A stretch of 23,350 bases of DNA from Saccharopolyspora_D taberi. GTDB taxonomy: Bacteria > Actinomycetota > Actinomycetes > Mycobacteriales > Pseudonocardiaceae. The notes below the pieces were generated by a model. The model searched no databases. It was not told where the DNA came from and saw only the letters and a list, made by a program, of their open reading frames with translations. Numbering within the stretch: position 1 is the stretch's first letter; every line of letters begins with the position of its first letter. Below, in pieces: positions 1 to 7,109 of this stretch. Location: assembly GCF_039534165.1 (NCBI RefSeq), contig NZ_BAAAUX010000044.1, forward strand, positions 1 to 23,350, in the 5' to 3' direction. The position numbers and the translations under genes were made by a program.

Positions 1-121
1 GGCGCCCTCGGCGCCCGCGGCGGTCCGCCGGCTGAGCGGGCGCGGAGCGCTCGCGGCGGTCGGCGGGCTGTTGAGCGGGCGCGGCGGTCTGCGGTCGGCG
101 GTCTGAGCGGCTACGCGGGCT
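1..121. other. GC-rich non-coding stretch, degenerate repeat
   Basis: I see no convincing gene here. The stretch is almost pure G/C and carries two diverged relatives of the neighbouring tandem unit. The decamer GGTCGGCGGG or a one-base variant begins at 58, 93 and 127, spacings of 35 and 34 before the regular 38-bp register starts. It may be the decayed left end of the tandem array. It could also be the tail of an unseen gene to the left, which cannot be judged from this window. Confidence 0.4.
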
Positions 122-349
122 GCGCCGGTCGGCGGGTTACGAACCGACCCACAGACTGAGCACCGGTCGGCGAGCTAAGCACCGGCCCGCAGACTGAACA
201 CCGCTCGACGGGCTAAGCACCGACCCACAGGCTGAGCGCCGGTCAGCGGGTTACGAACCGACCCACAGACTGAACGCCGGTCGGCGAGCTAAGCACCGAC
301 CCACAGACTGAACGCCGCTCAGCGGGCCAAGCACCAACCCACAGGCCGA
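122..349. repeat. Six tandem 38-bp repeats in a 114-bp higher-order period
   Basis: Six units of exactly 38 bp run head to tail at 122-159, 160-197, 198-235, 236-273, 274-311 and 312-349, most ending in ACAGACTGA or a close variant. Units 1 and 4 differ at one base and share GGGTTACGAACC. Units 2 and 5 share GAGCTAAGCACC. Units 3 and 6 share an internal CCGCTC. The array is therefore best read as two copies of a 114-bp three-unit block. There are no spacers, so it is not a CRISPR array, and 38 is not a multiple of 3 and stops occur, so it is probably not coding. Its function is unknown. Confidence 0.9.
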
Positions 350-400
350 GCACCGGTGCGGGGCCCGCCCAGAGCGGAGGTATGTTCCGGTCCCGGCAAG

Positions 401-435
401 CGCTGTCCTGCGGCGGGAATCCCCGCAGGACAGCG
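401..435 (+). promoter_or_regulatory. Perfect 13-bp inverted repeat in the leader of the Rv2074-like gene
   Basis: CGCTGTCCTGCGG (401-413) is exactly complementary to CCGCAGGACAGCG (423-435), with a 9-base loop. It ends 27 bases before the GTG at 463 and 15 bases before the ribosome site CGGAGG (451-456). There is no T-run, so an intrinsic terminator is unlikely. An operator or an RNA hairpin in the 5' leader fits better. A possible -10 (TATGTT, 381-386) lies just upstream but I see no good -35. The regulatory role is inferred. Confidence 0.55.
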
Positions 436-462
436 GCCCAGCTTCGATCGCGGAGGTGTCCA

Positions 463-861
463 GTGTCCTCTTTGGACGATGTCAGCGCGGATTTCCTGGC
501 CTTCTGGCAGGAAAGGCACCTGTGCACGCTGACGACGATCCGGCCCGACGGCACCCCGCACGTGGTCCCGGTCGGCGTGACGCTCGACGCCGGGACCGGC
601 ACCGCGCGGGTCATCACCTCCGGCGCCTCGCACAAGGCCCGGCAGGTCCGGGCCGCCGGGCCGGACGGCGCCCGGGTCGCGGTCTGCCAGGTGGACGGCC
701 GCCGCTGGTCGACGCTGGAGGGCCGGGCCGTGGTGCGCTCCGAGCCGGAGGCGGTCGCCGACGCCGAGCAGCGCTACACCGAGCGCTACAAGCCGCCGCG
801 TCCGAACCCGCGCCGCGTCGTGATCGAGATCTCGGTGACCAAGGTGCTCGGCAACGTCTGA
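463..861 (+). CDS. PPOX-fold F420-dependent reductase, Rv2074/biliverdin reductase-like
   Basis: A protein of 132 residues with the split-barrel pyridoxamine-phosphate-oxidase fold. The run around FWQERHLCTLTTIRPDGTPH and the near C-terminal PPRPNPRRVVIE match my memory of Mycobacterium tuberculosis Rv2074, described as an F420H2-dependent biliverdin reductase. The GTG at 463 was chosen because CGGAGG sits six bases upstream and the protein then starts as the family does. The in-frame ATG at 382 would add 27 residues read through a hairpin, with its purine stretch only one base away. cobL follows after a 24-bp gap, so the two are probably co-transcribed, and I recall the same adjacency in M. 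tuberculosis. A linear-tetrapyrrole or corrinoid-related reduction is plausible; the substrate cannot be read from sequence. Confidence 0.85.
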   Translation: MSSLDDVSADFLAFWQERHLCTLTTIRPDGTPHVVPVGVTLDAGTGTARVITSGASHKARQVRAAGPDGARVAVCQVDGRRWSTLEGRAVVRSEPEAVADAEQRYTERYKPPRPNPRRVVIEISVTKVLGNV

Positions 862-885
862 GGCGGCCGTGATGAGGTGGACGGC

Positions 886-2100
886 GTGAGTGTTGATCCT
901 GACGTCGTCGACGTGGTGGGCATCGGCGCGGACGGCTGGGCCGGTCTGCCCGCCCACGCCCGCGAGATCGTCTCCGCCGCCGACGTGCTGCTCGGCAGCG
1001 CCCGGCAGCTCGACCTGGTACCGGAGCCCGCGGGTCGCCGGGTGCCGTGGCCGTCGCCGCTGCTGCCCGCGCTGCCCGGTCTGATCGCCGAGCACTCCGG
1101 GCGCTCGATCTGCGTGCTGGCCAGCGGTGATCCGATGTTCTACGGCATCGGCGCGACCCTGGTGAAGCTGCTCGGCGCGCAGCGGGTCCGCGTCCTCGCG
1201 CACCCGTCGTCGCTGTCGCTGGCGTGCGCGCGGATGGGCTGGCCGGTGCAGGACACCGCCGTGGTGAGCCTGGTCGGCAGGCCGGTCGAGCTGCTGCACC
1301 CGGCGGTCCAGCCGGGCGCCCGGGTGCTCGTGCTCAGCGCCGACGGCAGCACCCCGGCCGCGGTCGCCGCGCTGCTCGCGGCCCGCGGCTACGGCTCCAG
1401 CGCGATGACCGTGCTCTCCGGCCTCGGCGGCGACGAGCGGCGGATCGACGCGCGCGCCGCCGACTGGGACCGCCCGGTCACCGACGCGCTCAACGTGATC
1501 GCGGTGGACTGCCGGGCCGACCCGGACGCGCCGCACCTGCCCCGGACCCCGGGCCTGCCCGACGAGGCGTTCCGGCACGACGGCCAGCTCACCAAGCGCG
1601 ACGTTCGGGCGGTCACCCTGTCCCGGCTGGCGCCGACCCCGGGTCGGCTGTTGTGGGACGTGGGTGCGGGGGCCGGTAGCATCGCGATCGAGTGGATGCG
1701 CAGCGATCCGTCCTGCCGGGCGATCGCGATCGAGCACCGCGAGGACCGGGCGGCCAACATCGCGGCGAACGCGACGGCGCTCGGCGTTCCCGGGATCCAG
1801 GTGGTCACCGGAGCCGCACCGCGAGCGCTGGAGGGGCTGGAGCAGCCCGACGCGATCTTCGTCGGTGGCGGGGTGACCGCACCGGGTGTGGTGGACACGT
1901 GCTGGGACGCGTTGCGGCCGGGCGGACGGCTGGTGGTCAACGCGGTCACGATGGAGTCGGAGGTGCTGGTGGCCGGCTGGTACGGCAGGTCGGGCGGCGA
2001 GCTGACGCGGATCGGGGTCGAACACGCCTCGCCGGTCGGCGGTTTCACCGGGTGGCGGCCCGCGATGCGGGTGACGCAGTGGGCGGTGACCAAGCGATGA
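886..2100 (+). CDS. cobL: Precorrin-6Y C5,15-methyltransferase (decarboxylating), copy 1
   Basis: CobL methylates C-5 and C-15 of the corrin precursor and decarboxylates the C-12 acetate. At 404 residues it has the normal bifunctional length. The N-terminal CbiE-type tetrapyrrole methylase half starts with VGIGADGW and has GDPMFYGIG near residue 85. The C-terminal CbiT half starts at LTKRDVRAVTLSRLAP and has the SAM loop WDVGAGAGSIAIEW followed by DAIFVGGG. The GTG at 886 is preferred over the GTG at 877 because GAGGTGG (874-880) lies five bases before it. It follows the Rv2074-like gene and its stop overlaps the cobM start (ATGA). A second, clearly diverged CobL is encoded at 17122-18330. 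This copy looks closer to the canonical family, for example in keeping IEW after the SAM loop. Confidence 0.95.
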   Translation: MSVDPDVVDVVGIGADGWAGLPAHAREIVSAADVLLGSARQLDLVPEPAGRRVPWPSPLLPALPGLIAEHSGRSICVLASGDPMFYGIGATLVKLLGAQRVRVLAHPSSLSLACARMGWPVQDTAVVSLVGRPVELLHPAVQPGARVLVLSADGSTPAAVAALLAARGYGSSAMTVLSGLGGDERRIDARAADWDRPVTDALNVIAVDCRADPDAPHLPRTPGLPDEAFRHDGQLTKRDVRAVTLSRLAPTPGRLLWDVGAGAGSIAIEWMRSDPSCRAIAIEHREDRAANIAANATALGVPGIQVVTGAAPRALEGLEQPDAIFVGGGVTAPGVVDTCWDALRPGGRLVVNAVTMESEVLVAGWYGRSGGELTRIGVEHASPVGGFTGWRPAMRVTQWAVTKR

Positions 2101-2840
2101 CGGTGCGTTTCGTCGGAGCCGGACCGGGAGCCGCGGACCTGATCACGGTTCGGGGCCGGGAGGTCATCGCCTCGTCGCCGGTGTGCCTGTACGCGGGGAG
2201 CCTGGTGCCTGCCGAGCTGCTGGAGCACTGCCCGCCGGGCGCGAAGCTGGTCGACACCGCGAAGCTGACGCTGGACGAGATCCTCACCGAGATGCTGGCC
2301 GCGCACGACGCCGGTCTCGACGTGGCCCGCCTGCACTCCGGCGACCCGTCGGTGTTCAGCGCGGTCGCCGAGCAGATGCGCCGCCTCGACGCCGAGGGTG
2401 TCCCCTACGACGTGGTGCCGGGCGTTCCGGCGTTCGCGGCGGCGGCTGCCTCGCTCAAGCGCGAGTTCACAGTTCCCGGCGTCGGGCAGACCGTGGTGCT
2501 GACCCGCACGTCGGCGCGGGCGACCCCGATGCCGGAGGGCGAGGACCTGGCCACGCTGGGCGCCAGCGGCGCGACGATGGTGCTGCACCTGGCGGTCAAC
2601 CGCATCGAGGAACTGGTCGACGAGCTGGTGCCGAACTACGGCGCGGACTGCCCGGTCGCGGTCGTCGCCGCCGCCAGCCGCGAGGACGAGGTCGTGCTGC
2701 GCGGCACCCTGGCCGACATCGCGGGGAAGGTCCGCGCGGCCGGGATCGTGCGGACGGCGGTCGTGGTCGTCGGCAAGGTGCTGACCGCGTCGGAGTTCCC
2801 GGACAGCCACCTGTACTCGGCCGGCCGGTGCCGGGATTGA
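2097..2840 (+). CDS. cobM: Precorrin-4 C11-methyltransferase, copy 1
   Basis: CobM transfers a methyl group from SAM to C-11 of precorrin-4. The 247-residue protein is the usual length. It starts MTVRFVGAGPGAADLITVRG, the family's N-terminal signature, and has YAGSLVP, HSGDPSVFSA and VPGVPAFAAAAA, which form the SAM and substrate clefts of this fold. Start and stop overlap cobL by four bases (ATGA), implying translational coupling in the operon 463-2840. The gene ends facing cbiD on the opposite strand with a hairpin between them. A longer paralogue with an extra C-terminal tail lies at 18826-20187. This compact copy looks like the ordinary housekeeping version. Confidence 0.95.
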   Translation: MTVRFVGAGPGAADLITVRGREVIASSPVCLYAGSLVPAELLEHCPPGAKLVDTAKLTLDEILTEMLAAHDAGLDVARLHSGDPSVFSAVAEQMRRLDAEGVPYDVVPGVPAFAAAAASLKREFTVPGVGQTVVLTRTSARATPMPEGEDLATLGASGATMVLHLAVNRIEELVDELVPNYGADCPVAVVAAASREDEVVLRGTLADIAGKVRAAGIVRTAVVVVGKVLTASEFPDSHLYSAGRCRD

Positions 2841-2867
2841 TCAAGTAGTGCAGAGGGTTTGCCTGGC

Positions 2868-2923
2868 GGTGCGGGTAGCGGTGGCGGTTGCGAGGGTGGG
2901 CCAAGCGGCTACGCCGCTTCAAA
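2868..2923 (+). repeat. Dispersed intergenic repeat, copy A
   Basis: The segment resembles the one at 12249-12307. GGTGGGCCAAGCGGCTACGC and the following CGCTTCAAA (2895-2923) match 12279-12307 with two differences in 29 bases, and GGTGGCGG precedes both. The four copies I find (A, B, C, D) all lie outside genes or at gene ends. Confidence 0.6.
2903..2919. terminator. Hairpin between convergent cobM and cbiD
   Basis: AAGCGGC (2903-2909), loop TAC and GCCGCTT (2913-2919) form a perfect 7-bp stem followed by CAAAA. It lies between the convergent genes cobM (+) and cbiD (-), and its right arm touches the cbiD stop codon. It has no long T-run, as is common for actinobacterial terminators. A bidirectional terminator is inferred. 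Confidence 0.55.
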
Positions 2924-3998
2924 ACCCGTGCTGAGCCCGGCCGACGATCGTCCCGGCGCGGTCGATCACTACGACGTCCACCTCGACCGGCGCTTCGCGC
3001 AGGGTCTCGCGGCAGACCTCCCGCGCCTGCGCCGCGATCAGGTCGCCGAGCGGGAGGTCCGCCGCCTGGCAGCGCTGGAGCGCCTCCAGCGCGGTGTTGG
3101 CCTCCCGCACCGCCGCGACCAGTTCCGCGGCTCCCCCGGCATCGGCCACGATCCCCGCCAGCACGCCGAAATCCACCTGCGAGCGCTTCGAGTGCAGGTC
3201 CAGGTGGCCGTTGGCGAGCTTGGAGATCTTCCCGATGCCGCCCGCGATCGTCAGCCTCGGGACCGGGTGGCGGCGCAGGTACTTCAGCACCGCCCCGGCG
3301 AAGTCGCCCATGTCCAGCAGCGCCTGCTCGTCCAGCCCGTGCAGCTCGGTGACCACCCGTTCCGACGTGCTGCCCGTGCAGCCCGCGACGTGGGTCAGGC
3401 CCGCCGCACGGGCGACGTCGACGCCGCGCCGGATGCTGTCGATCCACGCCGAGCAGGAGTACGGCACCACCACCCCGGTAGTGCCCAAAATGGACAGTCC
3501 ACCGAGGATTCCCAGGCGCGGGTTCCAGGTGTGCCGGGCCAGTTCCTCGCCGTCTTCGACCGACACCTCCACCACGACGTCCCCCGCACCGCCGTGCCCG
3601 GCGGCGACCTCGGCGATGGCGTCGCTGATCAGCTTGCGCGGAACCGGGTTGATCGCAGGTTCCCCCACCGGCAGCGGCAGACCGGGCTTGGTGATCGTGC
3701 CGACCCCCGGCCCCGCCCGGAAGACCACGCCCTCCCCGGACTGCGCCGGGCGGACCGTCACCGACACCAGCGCCCCGTGCGTCACGTCCGGATCGTCACC
3801 GGCGTCCTTGACCACACCGGCGGTGGCGAAGCCCTCGCCCAGGCGCTCGCGGGCGAGCGCGAACGCCGGCCGGTGCCCCTTCGGCAGGACGATCTCGACC
3901 GGGTCGGGGAACTCCCCGGTCAGCAGCGCGATGTAGGCGGCGCGGGCCGAGGCCGTCGCGCACGCGCCGGTGGTCCAGCCGTACCGGAGCTCGCTCAT
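2919..3998 (-). CDS. cbiD: Cobalt-precorrin-5B C1-methyltransferase
   Basis: CbiD methylates C-1 of the macrocycle after CbiG has opened the lactone ring in the cobalt-early (anaerobic) route. The protein has 359 residues, a typical length. Family marks are RYGWTTGACATASARAAY at the N-terminus, GHGGAGDVVVEVSVEDGEE and VVVPYSCSAWIDSIRRG in the middle, and GGIGKISKLANGHLDLHSKR, a hallmark stretch, about two thirds along. The ATG at 3998 has GGGGAG six bases upstream. It is divergent from cobK with 26 bp between starts, so each promoter must overlap the other gene's leader or coding start. No cobF is present in this window, so CbiD probably supplies the C-1 methylation in a cluster that otherwise uses CobG and CobN. 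Confidence 0.95.
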   Translation of the reverse strand: MSELRYGWTTGACATASARAAYIALLTGEFPDPVEIVLPKGHRPAFALARERLGEGFATAGVVKDAGDDPDVTHGALVSVTVRPAQSGEGVVFRAGPGVGTITKPGLPLPVGEPAINPVPRKLISDAIAEVAAGHGGAGDVVVEVSVEDGEELARHTWNPRLGILGGLSILGTTGVVVPYSCSAWIDSIRRGVDVARAAGLTHVAGCTGSTSERVVTELHGLDEQALLDMGDFAGAVLKYLRRHPVPRLTIAGGIGKISKLANGHLDLHSKRSQVDFGVLAGIVADAGGAAELVAAVREANTALEALQRCQAADLPLGDLIAAQAREVCRETLREAPVEVDVVVIDRAGTIVGRAQHGF

Positions 3999-4024
3999 AC
4001 ACTGCTCCCCATGCGGGAGACCAC

Positions 4025-4780
4025 ATGAAACGGGTGCTCGTGCTCGGCGGGACCGGCGAGGCGCGCGAGCTCGCCCAGCTGCTCGCCGACCGCCCCGGGC
4101 TGCGCGTGACCTCGTCGCTGGCCGGCCGGGTCCGCGACCCGCTGCTGCCCGCCGGCGAGGTCCGCGTCGGCGGCTTCGGCGGTGCCGACGGGCTGGCCGA
4201 ATGGCTGCGCCGGGAGCGGATCGACGCCGTCGTCGACGCGACCCACCCCTTCGCCCGCAACATCACCGGCAACGCCGTGACCGCCGCGGAACGCACCGGC
4301 GTTCCCGCGCTGGTGCTGCGCCGTCCGGCCTGGGAACCCGGCCCCGGCGACGACTGGCGGCCGGTCGGCTCGCTGTCCGAGGCAGCGGAGCTGCTGCCCG
4401 GTCTCGGCGAGCGGATCTTCCTGACCACCGGACGCCAGGGGCTGGCGCACTTCGCCGCGCTGGACCTGTGGTTCCTGGTGCGCGCCGTCGACCCGCCGGA
4501 ACCGCCACTGCCCGCGCGGACGACGACGGTCCTCGCCCGCGGACCGTTCACAGTGGACGATGAGCGCGCGCTGCTGCGGGAGCACCGGATCGACGTGCTG
4601 GTGACCAAGAACAGCGGCGGCGCGATGACCGCCGCGAAGCTCACCGCCGCCCGCGAACTCGGCGTCCCCGTGGTCGTGGTGCAGCGACCGCCGCAACCGG
4701 CCGCGCCGTCGGCCGACTCCGCCGGAGCGGCTGCCGAGTGGCTGGATTCCGTGCTGCACCAAGGCGATCACGCCGGGTAG
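4025..4780 (+). CDS. cobK: Precorrin-6A reductase
   Basis: CobK is the NAD(P)H-dependent reductase that turns precorrin-6A into precorrin-6B, the substrate of CobL. It is 251 residues long, normal for the family. The N-terminal KRVLVLGGTGEARELAQLL is the nucleotide-binding start. DATHPFARNITGNA, FLTTGRQGL and VTKNSGGAMTAAKL are conserved stretches of CobK/CbiJ. GGGAGA lies five bases before the ATG. The stop codon lies inside the 3' end of cobIJ on the other strand (13-bp convergent overlap), leaving no room for a terminator between them. Confidence 0.95.
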   Translation: MKRVLVLGGTGEARELAQLLADRPGLRVTSSLAGRVRDPLLPAGEVRVGGFGGADGLAEWLRRERIDAVVDATHPFARNITGNAVTAAERTGVPALVLRRPAWEPGPGDDWRPVGSLSEAAELLPGLGERIFLTTGRQGLAHFAALDLWFLVRAVDPPEPPLPARTTTVLARGPFTVDDERALLREHRIDVLVTKNSGGAMTAAKLTAARELGVPVVVVQRPPQPAAPSADSAGAAAEWLDSVLHQGDHAG

Positions 4781-6255
4781 CGCCGCGGCGTGAACACCGC
4801 GCCACCGGCGATCCGCGTCGTCGACGACCCGATCAGCAGCAGGCATCGCATGTCCACATCGGACGGATCGAGGTCGGCCAGCCGGACCACCCGGACGCTC
4901 TCCTCCGGCCCGCCCACGTCGCGGCCGATGACCACCGGCGTGTCCGGCGAGCGGTGCTCCAGCACCGCGTCCCGCGCCGCCGCGACCTGCCAGGTCCGGC
5001 TGCGCGAGGCCGGGTTGTAGATCGCCATGACCAGGTCGGCCCGCGCCGCCGCGCGCAGCCTGCTCTCGATCACGTCCCACGGCTTTAGCCGGTCCGACAG
5101 CGACAGCACGCAGAAGTCGTGCCCCAGCGGCGCGCCGACCCGGCTGGCCACCGCCTGCGCGGCGGTGAGACCGGGCAGCACCCGCACCGGCACGTCCCCG
5201 GCCTCGGCCGCGACCTCCAGCACCGCGCTGGCCATCGCGAACACCCCGGGATCGCCGGAGGAGACCACCGCGACCTTCGACCCGCGCCGCGCCAGCTCCA
5301 GCGCGAACTCGGCGCGCTCGGCCTCGACCCGGTTGTCCGAGGCGTGCTTGCGCTGGCGCGGGTTGTCCGGGACGCGCGCCAGGTAGGTCGTGTACCCGAC
5401 GAGCTCGTCGGCCTCGGCGAGGGCGGCCTGCACCTCCGGCGTGGTCCACTCCCGGCCCGCCGGACCCAGCCCGACCACGACGACCTCGCCCCGCCCCGGC
5501 TCCCGCCGCGGGACGTCCGGGACCGGAGCGTCGGCGTTGACCGGGCTCGGCAGCAGCGCGAGCGAGAAGTAGGGCACCGAGTCCGGGTCGACCTCGGCCA
5601 GCGGCGCGCAGCGCTGCCGCCCGGTGCTCGCCCGCTCCACGTACCACGCCTCGTCGAGCCGTCCCGCCTTCTCGAACGCCTCCCGCACCCCGTCGAAGGT
5701 GCGCCCCAGCTTCATCACCGCCGCCGCGTCGGTTCCGGACAGGCGTTCGGCCAGGTCCGAGGGTTCCAGCGTGCCGGGCAGCACCGTGAACACCTCGTCG
5801 CGCTCGGCCAGCGGCCTGCCCAGCGCGGCCGAGGCGCCGCTGATCGAGGTCACGCCCGGCACGACCTCTGCGGGGTACCGGCCGGACAGCCGCTTGTGCA
5901 TGTGCATGTAGGAGCCGTAGAACAGCGGGTCGCCCGCGGCGAGGACGACGACATCGCGCCCGGCGTCCAGGTGCGCGGCCAGCCGCTCGGCGGCCTCGGC
6001 GTAGAACTCGTCGATCGCGCCCTGGTAGCCGCCCGGGTGATCGGTGCCCTCCGTGGTGACCGGGTAGACCAGCGCCTCCTCGATCTGCTCCGGCCGCAGG
6101 TACGGCTCGGCGATCGACCGCGCGACGCTGCGGCCGTGCCGGGCGCTGTGGTAGGCGACCACCTCGGCCCGCTCGATCAGCCGGGCCGCCTTGACCGTCA
6201 CCAGCTCCGGATCGCCGGGCCCCAGCCCGACCCCGTACAGGGTTCCCGTGCTCAC
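4768..6255 (-). CDS. cobIJ: Fused precorrin-2 C20- / precorrin-3B C17-methyltransferase
   Basis: A single 495-residue protein carries two tetrapyrrole methylases, as in M. tuberculosis CobIJ. Residues 1 to about 245 are CobI (C-20 methylation): LYGVGLGPGDPELVTVKAAR, AAGDPLFYGSYMHM and VVPGVTSISGASAA. From about 252 on is CobJ (C-17 methylation with ring contraction): VVVVGLGPAGREWTTPEV, VVSSGDPGVFAMAS and LPGLTAAQAVASR. A Pro-rich linker joins them. The GTG at 6255 forms a 4-bp GTGA overlap with the cobH stop. Fusion would let the two methylations bracket the CobG step. Both domains keep the GDP and PG(V/L)T motifs, so both should be active. This makes the CobJ-like fragment attached to CbiG redundant. 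Confidence 0.95.
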   Translation of the reverse strand: MSTGTLYGVGLGPGDPELVTVKAARLIERAEVVAYHSARHGRSVARSIAEPYLRPEQIEEALVYPVTTEGTDHPGGYQGAIDEFYAEAAERLAAHLDAGRDVVVLAAGDPLFYGSYMHMHKRLSGRYPAEVVPGVTSISGASAALGRPLAERDEVFTVLPGTLEPSDLAERLSGTDAAAVMKLGRTFDGVREAFEKAGRLDEAWYVERASTGRQRCAPLAEVDPDSVPYFSLALLPSPVNADAPVPDVPRREPGRGEVVVVGLGPAGREWTTPEVQAALAEADELVGYTTYLARVPDNPRQRKHASDNRVEAERAEFALELARRGSKVAVVSSGDPGVFAMASAVLEVAAEAGDVPVRVLPGLTAAQAVASRVGAPLGHDFCVLSLSDRLKPWDVIESRLRAAARADLVMAIYNPASRSRTWQVAAARDAVLEHRSPDTPVVIGRDVGGPEESVRVVRLADLDPSDVDMRCLLLIGSSTTRIAGGAVFTPRRYPA

Positions 6256-7109
6256 TCTTCCTCGCTCGCGATCGCGTTGATGGCGGCCACCGCCATGGCG
6301 CTGCCGCCCCGGCGGCCGTGCACCACCAGGTGCTCCAGCCCGCTCGGGTGGGTGGCCAGTGCCTCCTTCGACTCGACCGCGCCGACGAACCCGACCGGCA
6401 GGCCCAGCACCGCGGCCGGCCGCCCGGCGCCCTCCTCGATCATCTCCAGCAGCCGGAACAGCGCGGTCGGCGCGTTGCCGATCGCCACCACCGAACCGGC
6501 CAGCCGGTCCCGCCACAGCTCCAGCGCCGCCGCGCTGCGGGTGGTGCCCAGCTCCCGGGCCAGCTCCGGGACCCGCGGCTCGGCGAGCGTGCAGATCACG
6601 TCGTTGTCGGCGGGCAGCCTGCGGCGGGTGACCCCGGCGGCCACCATCGCCGCGTCGCAGAACACCGGCGCGCCCGCGCGCAGCGCGGCCCGGGCGTCGA
6701 GCACCGCGCGTTCGGAGTAGGCCAGGTCGTCGACGAGATCGACCATCCCGCAGGCGTGGATCATCCGCACCGCGACCCCGGCGACCTCCGGCGGCAGCCC
6801 GCTCAGGTCCGCCTCGGCGCGGATGGTCGCGAAGGAGCGGCGGTAGATCTCCGCCCCTTCCCGGATGTAGTCGGGCACCGCGCTGGACCCGGCGGTTCGA
6901 CCGTGCTCGCCGGGTTCAACGGGTCGCCCGTCCTTGCCGGATTCGACGGGTCGACCTTCCCCGCCGGGTTCGACGGGTCGCCCGTCCTTGCCGGACCCGA
7001 CGGGCCGAGCGTCCTCGCCGGACCCGACGGGCCGAACGTCCCCGCCGGATTCAACAGATCGACCTTCCCCGCCGGACCCGACGGGTCGACCGTCCTTGCT
7101 CTCGTTCAC
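6252..7109 (-). CDS. cobH: Precorrin-8X methylmutase with repeat N-terminal extension
   Basis: CobH moves the methyl group from C-11 to C-12, turning precorrin-8X into hydrogenobyrinate. The catalytic domain begins near residue 78 (VPDYIREGAEIYRRSF). It contains RMIHACGMVDLVDDL, with the expected catalytic His near residue 118, and ends with HGRRGGSAMAVAAINA. The family is usually about 210 residues; this protein has 285. The additional ~75 residues are seven exact 9-residue repeats (consensus KDGRPVxSG) plus a decayed eighth. The start is well supported: GTG at 7109 has GGAGG five bases upstream and overlaps the cobG stop by four bases. The extension is probably disordered and is charged, with Gly, Pro and Ser. 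I know no role for it. Confidence 0.93.
   Translation of the reverse strand: MNESKDGRPVGSGGEGRSVESGGDVRPVGSGEDARPVGSGKDGRPVEPGGEGRPVESGKDGRPVEPGEHGRTAGSSAVPDYIREGAEIYRRSFATIRAEADLSGLPPEVAGVAVRMIHACGMVDLVDDLAYSERAVLDARAALRAGAPVFCDAAMVAAGVTRRRLPADNDVICTLAEPRVPELARELGTTRSAAALELWRDRLAGSVVAIGNAPTALFRLLEMIEEGAGRPAAVLGLPVGFVGAVESKEALATHPSGLEHLVVHGRRGGSAMAVAAINAIASEEE
6909..7097 (-). repeat. Seven in-frame 27-bp tandem repeats inside cobH
   Basis: Seven units of exactly 27 bp, each beginning GCCGG on the plus strand, run from 6909 to 7097 with a partial eighth just before 6909. Because 27 is a multiple of 3, expansion or contraction keeps the cobH frame and changes only the number of 9-residue repeats near the N-terminus. 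The unit sequences vary at a few third and first positions, so the array is not brand new. Confidence 0.92.

Noticed and set aside
122..349. CRISPR array
   Set aside because: The units are contiguous with no spacers, and no cas genes are seen.
382..462. Upstream ATG for the Rv2074-like protein
   Set aside because: The purine stretch is only one base from this ATG, the added residues are encoded by a hairpin, and the GTG at 463 has a well-placed ribosome site and a family-like start.
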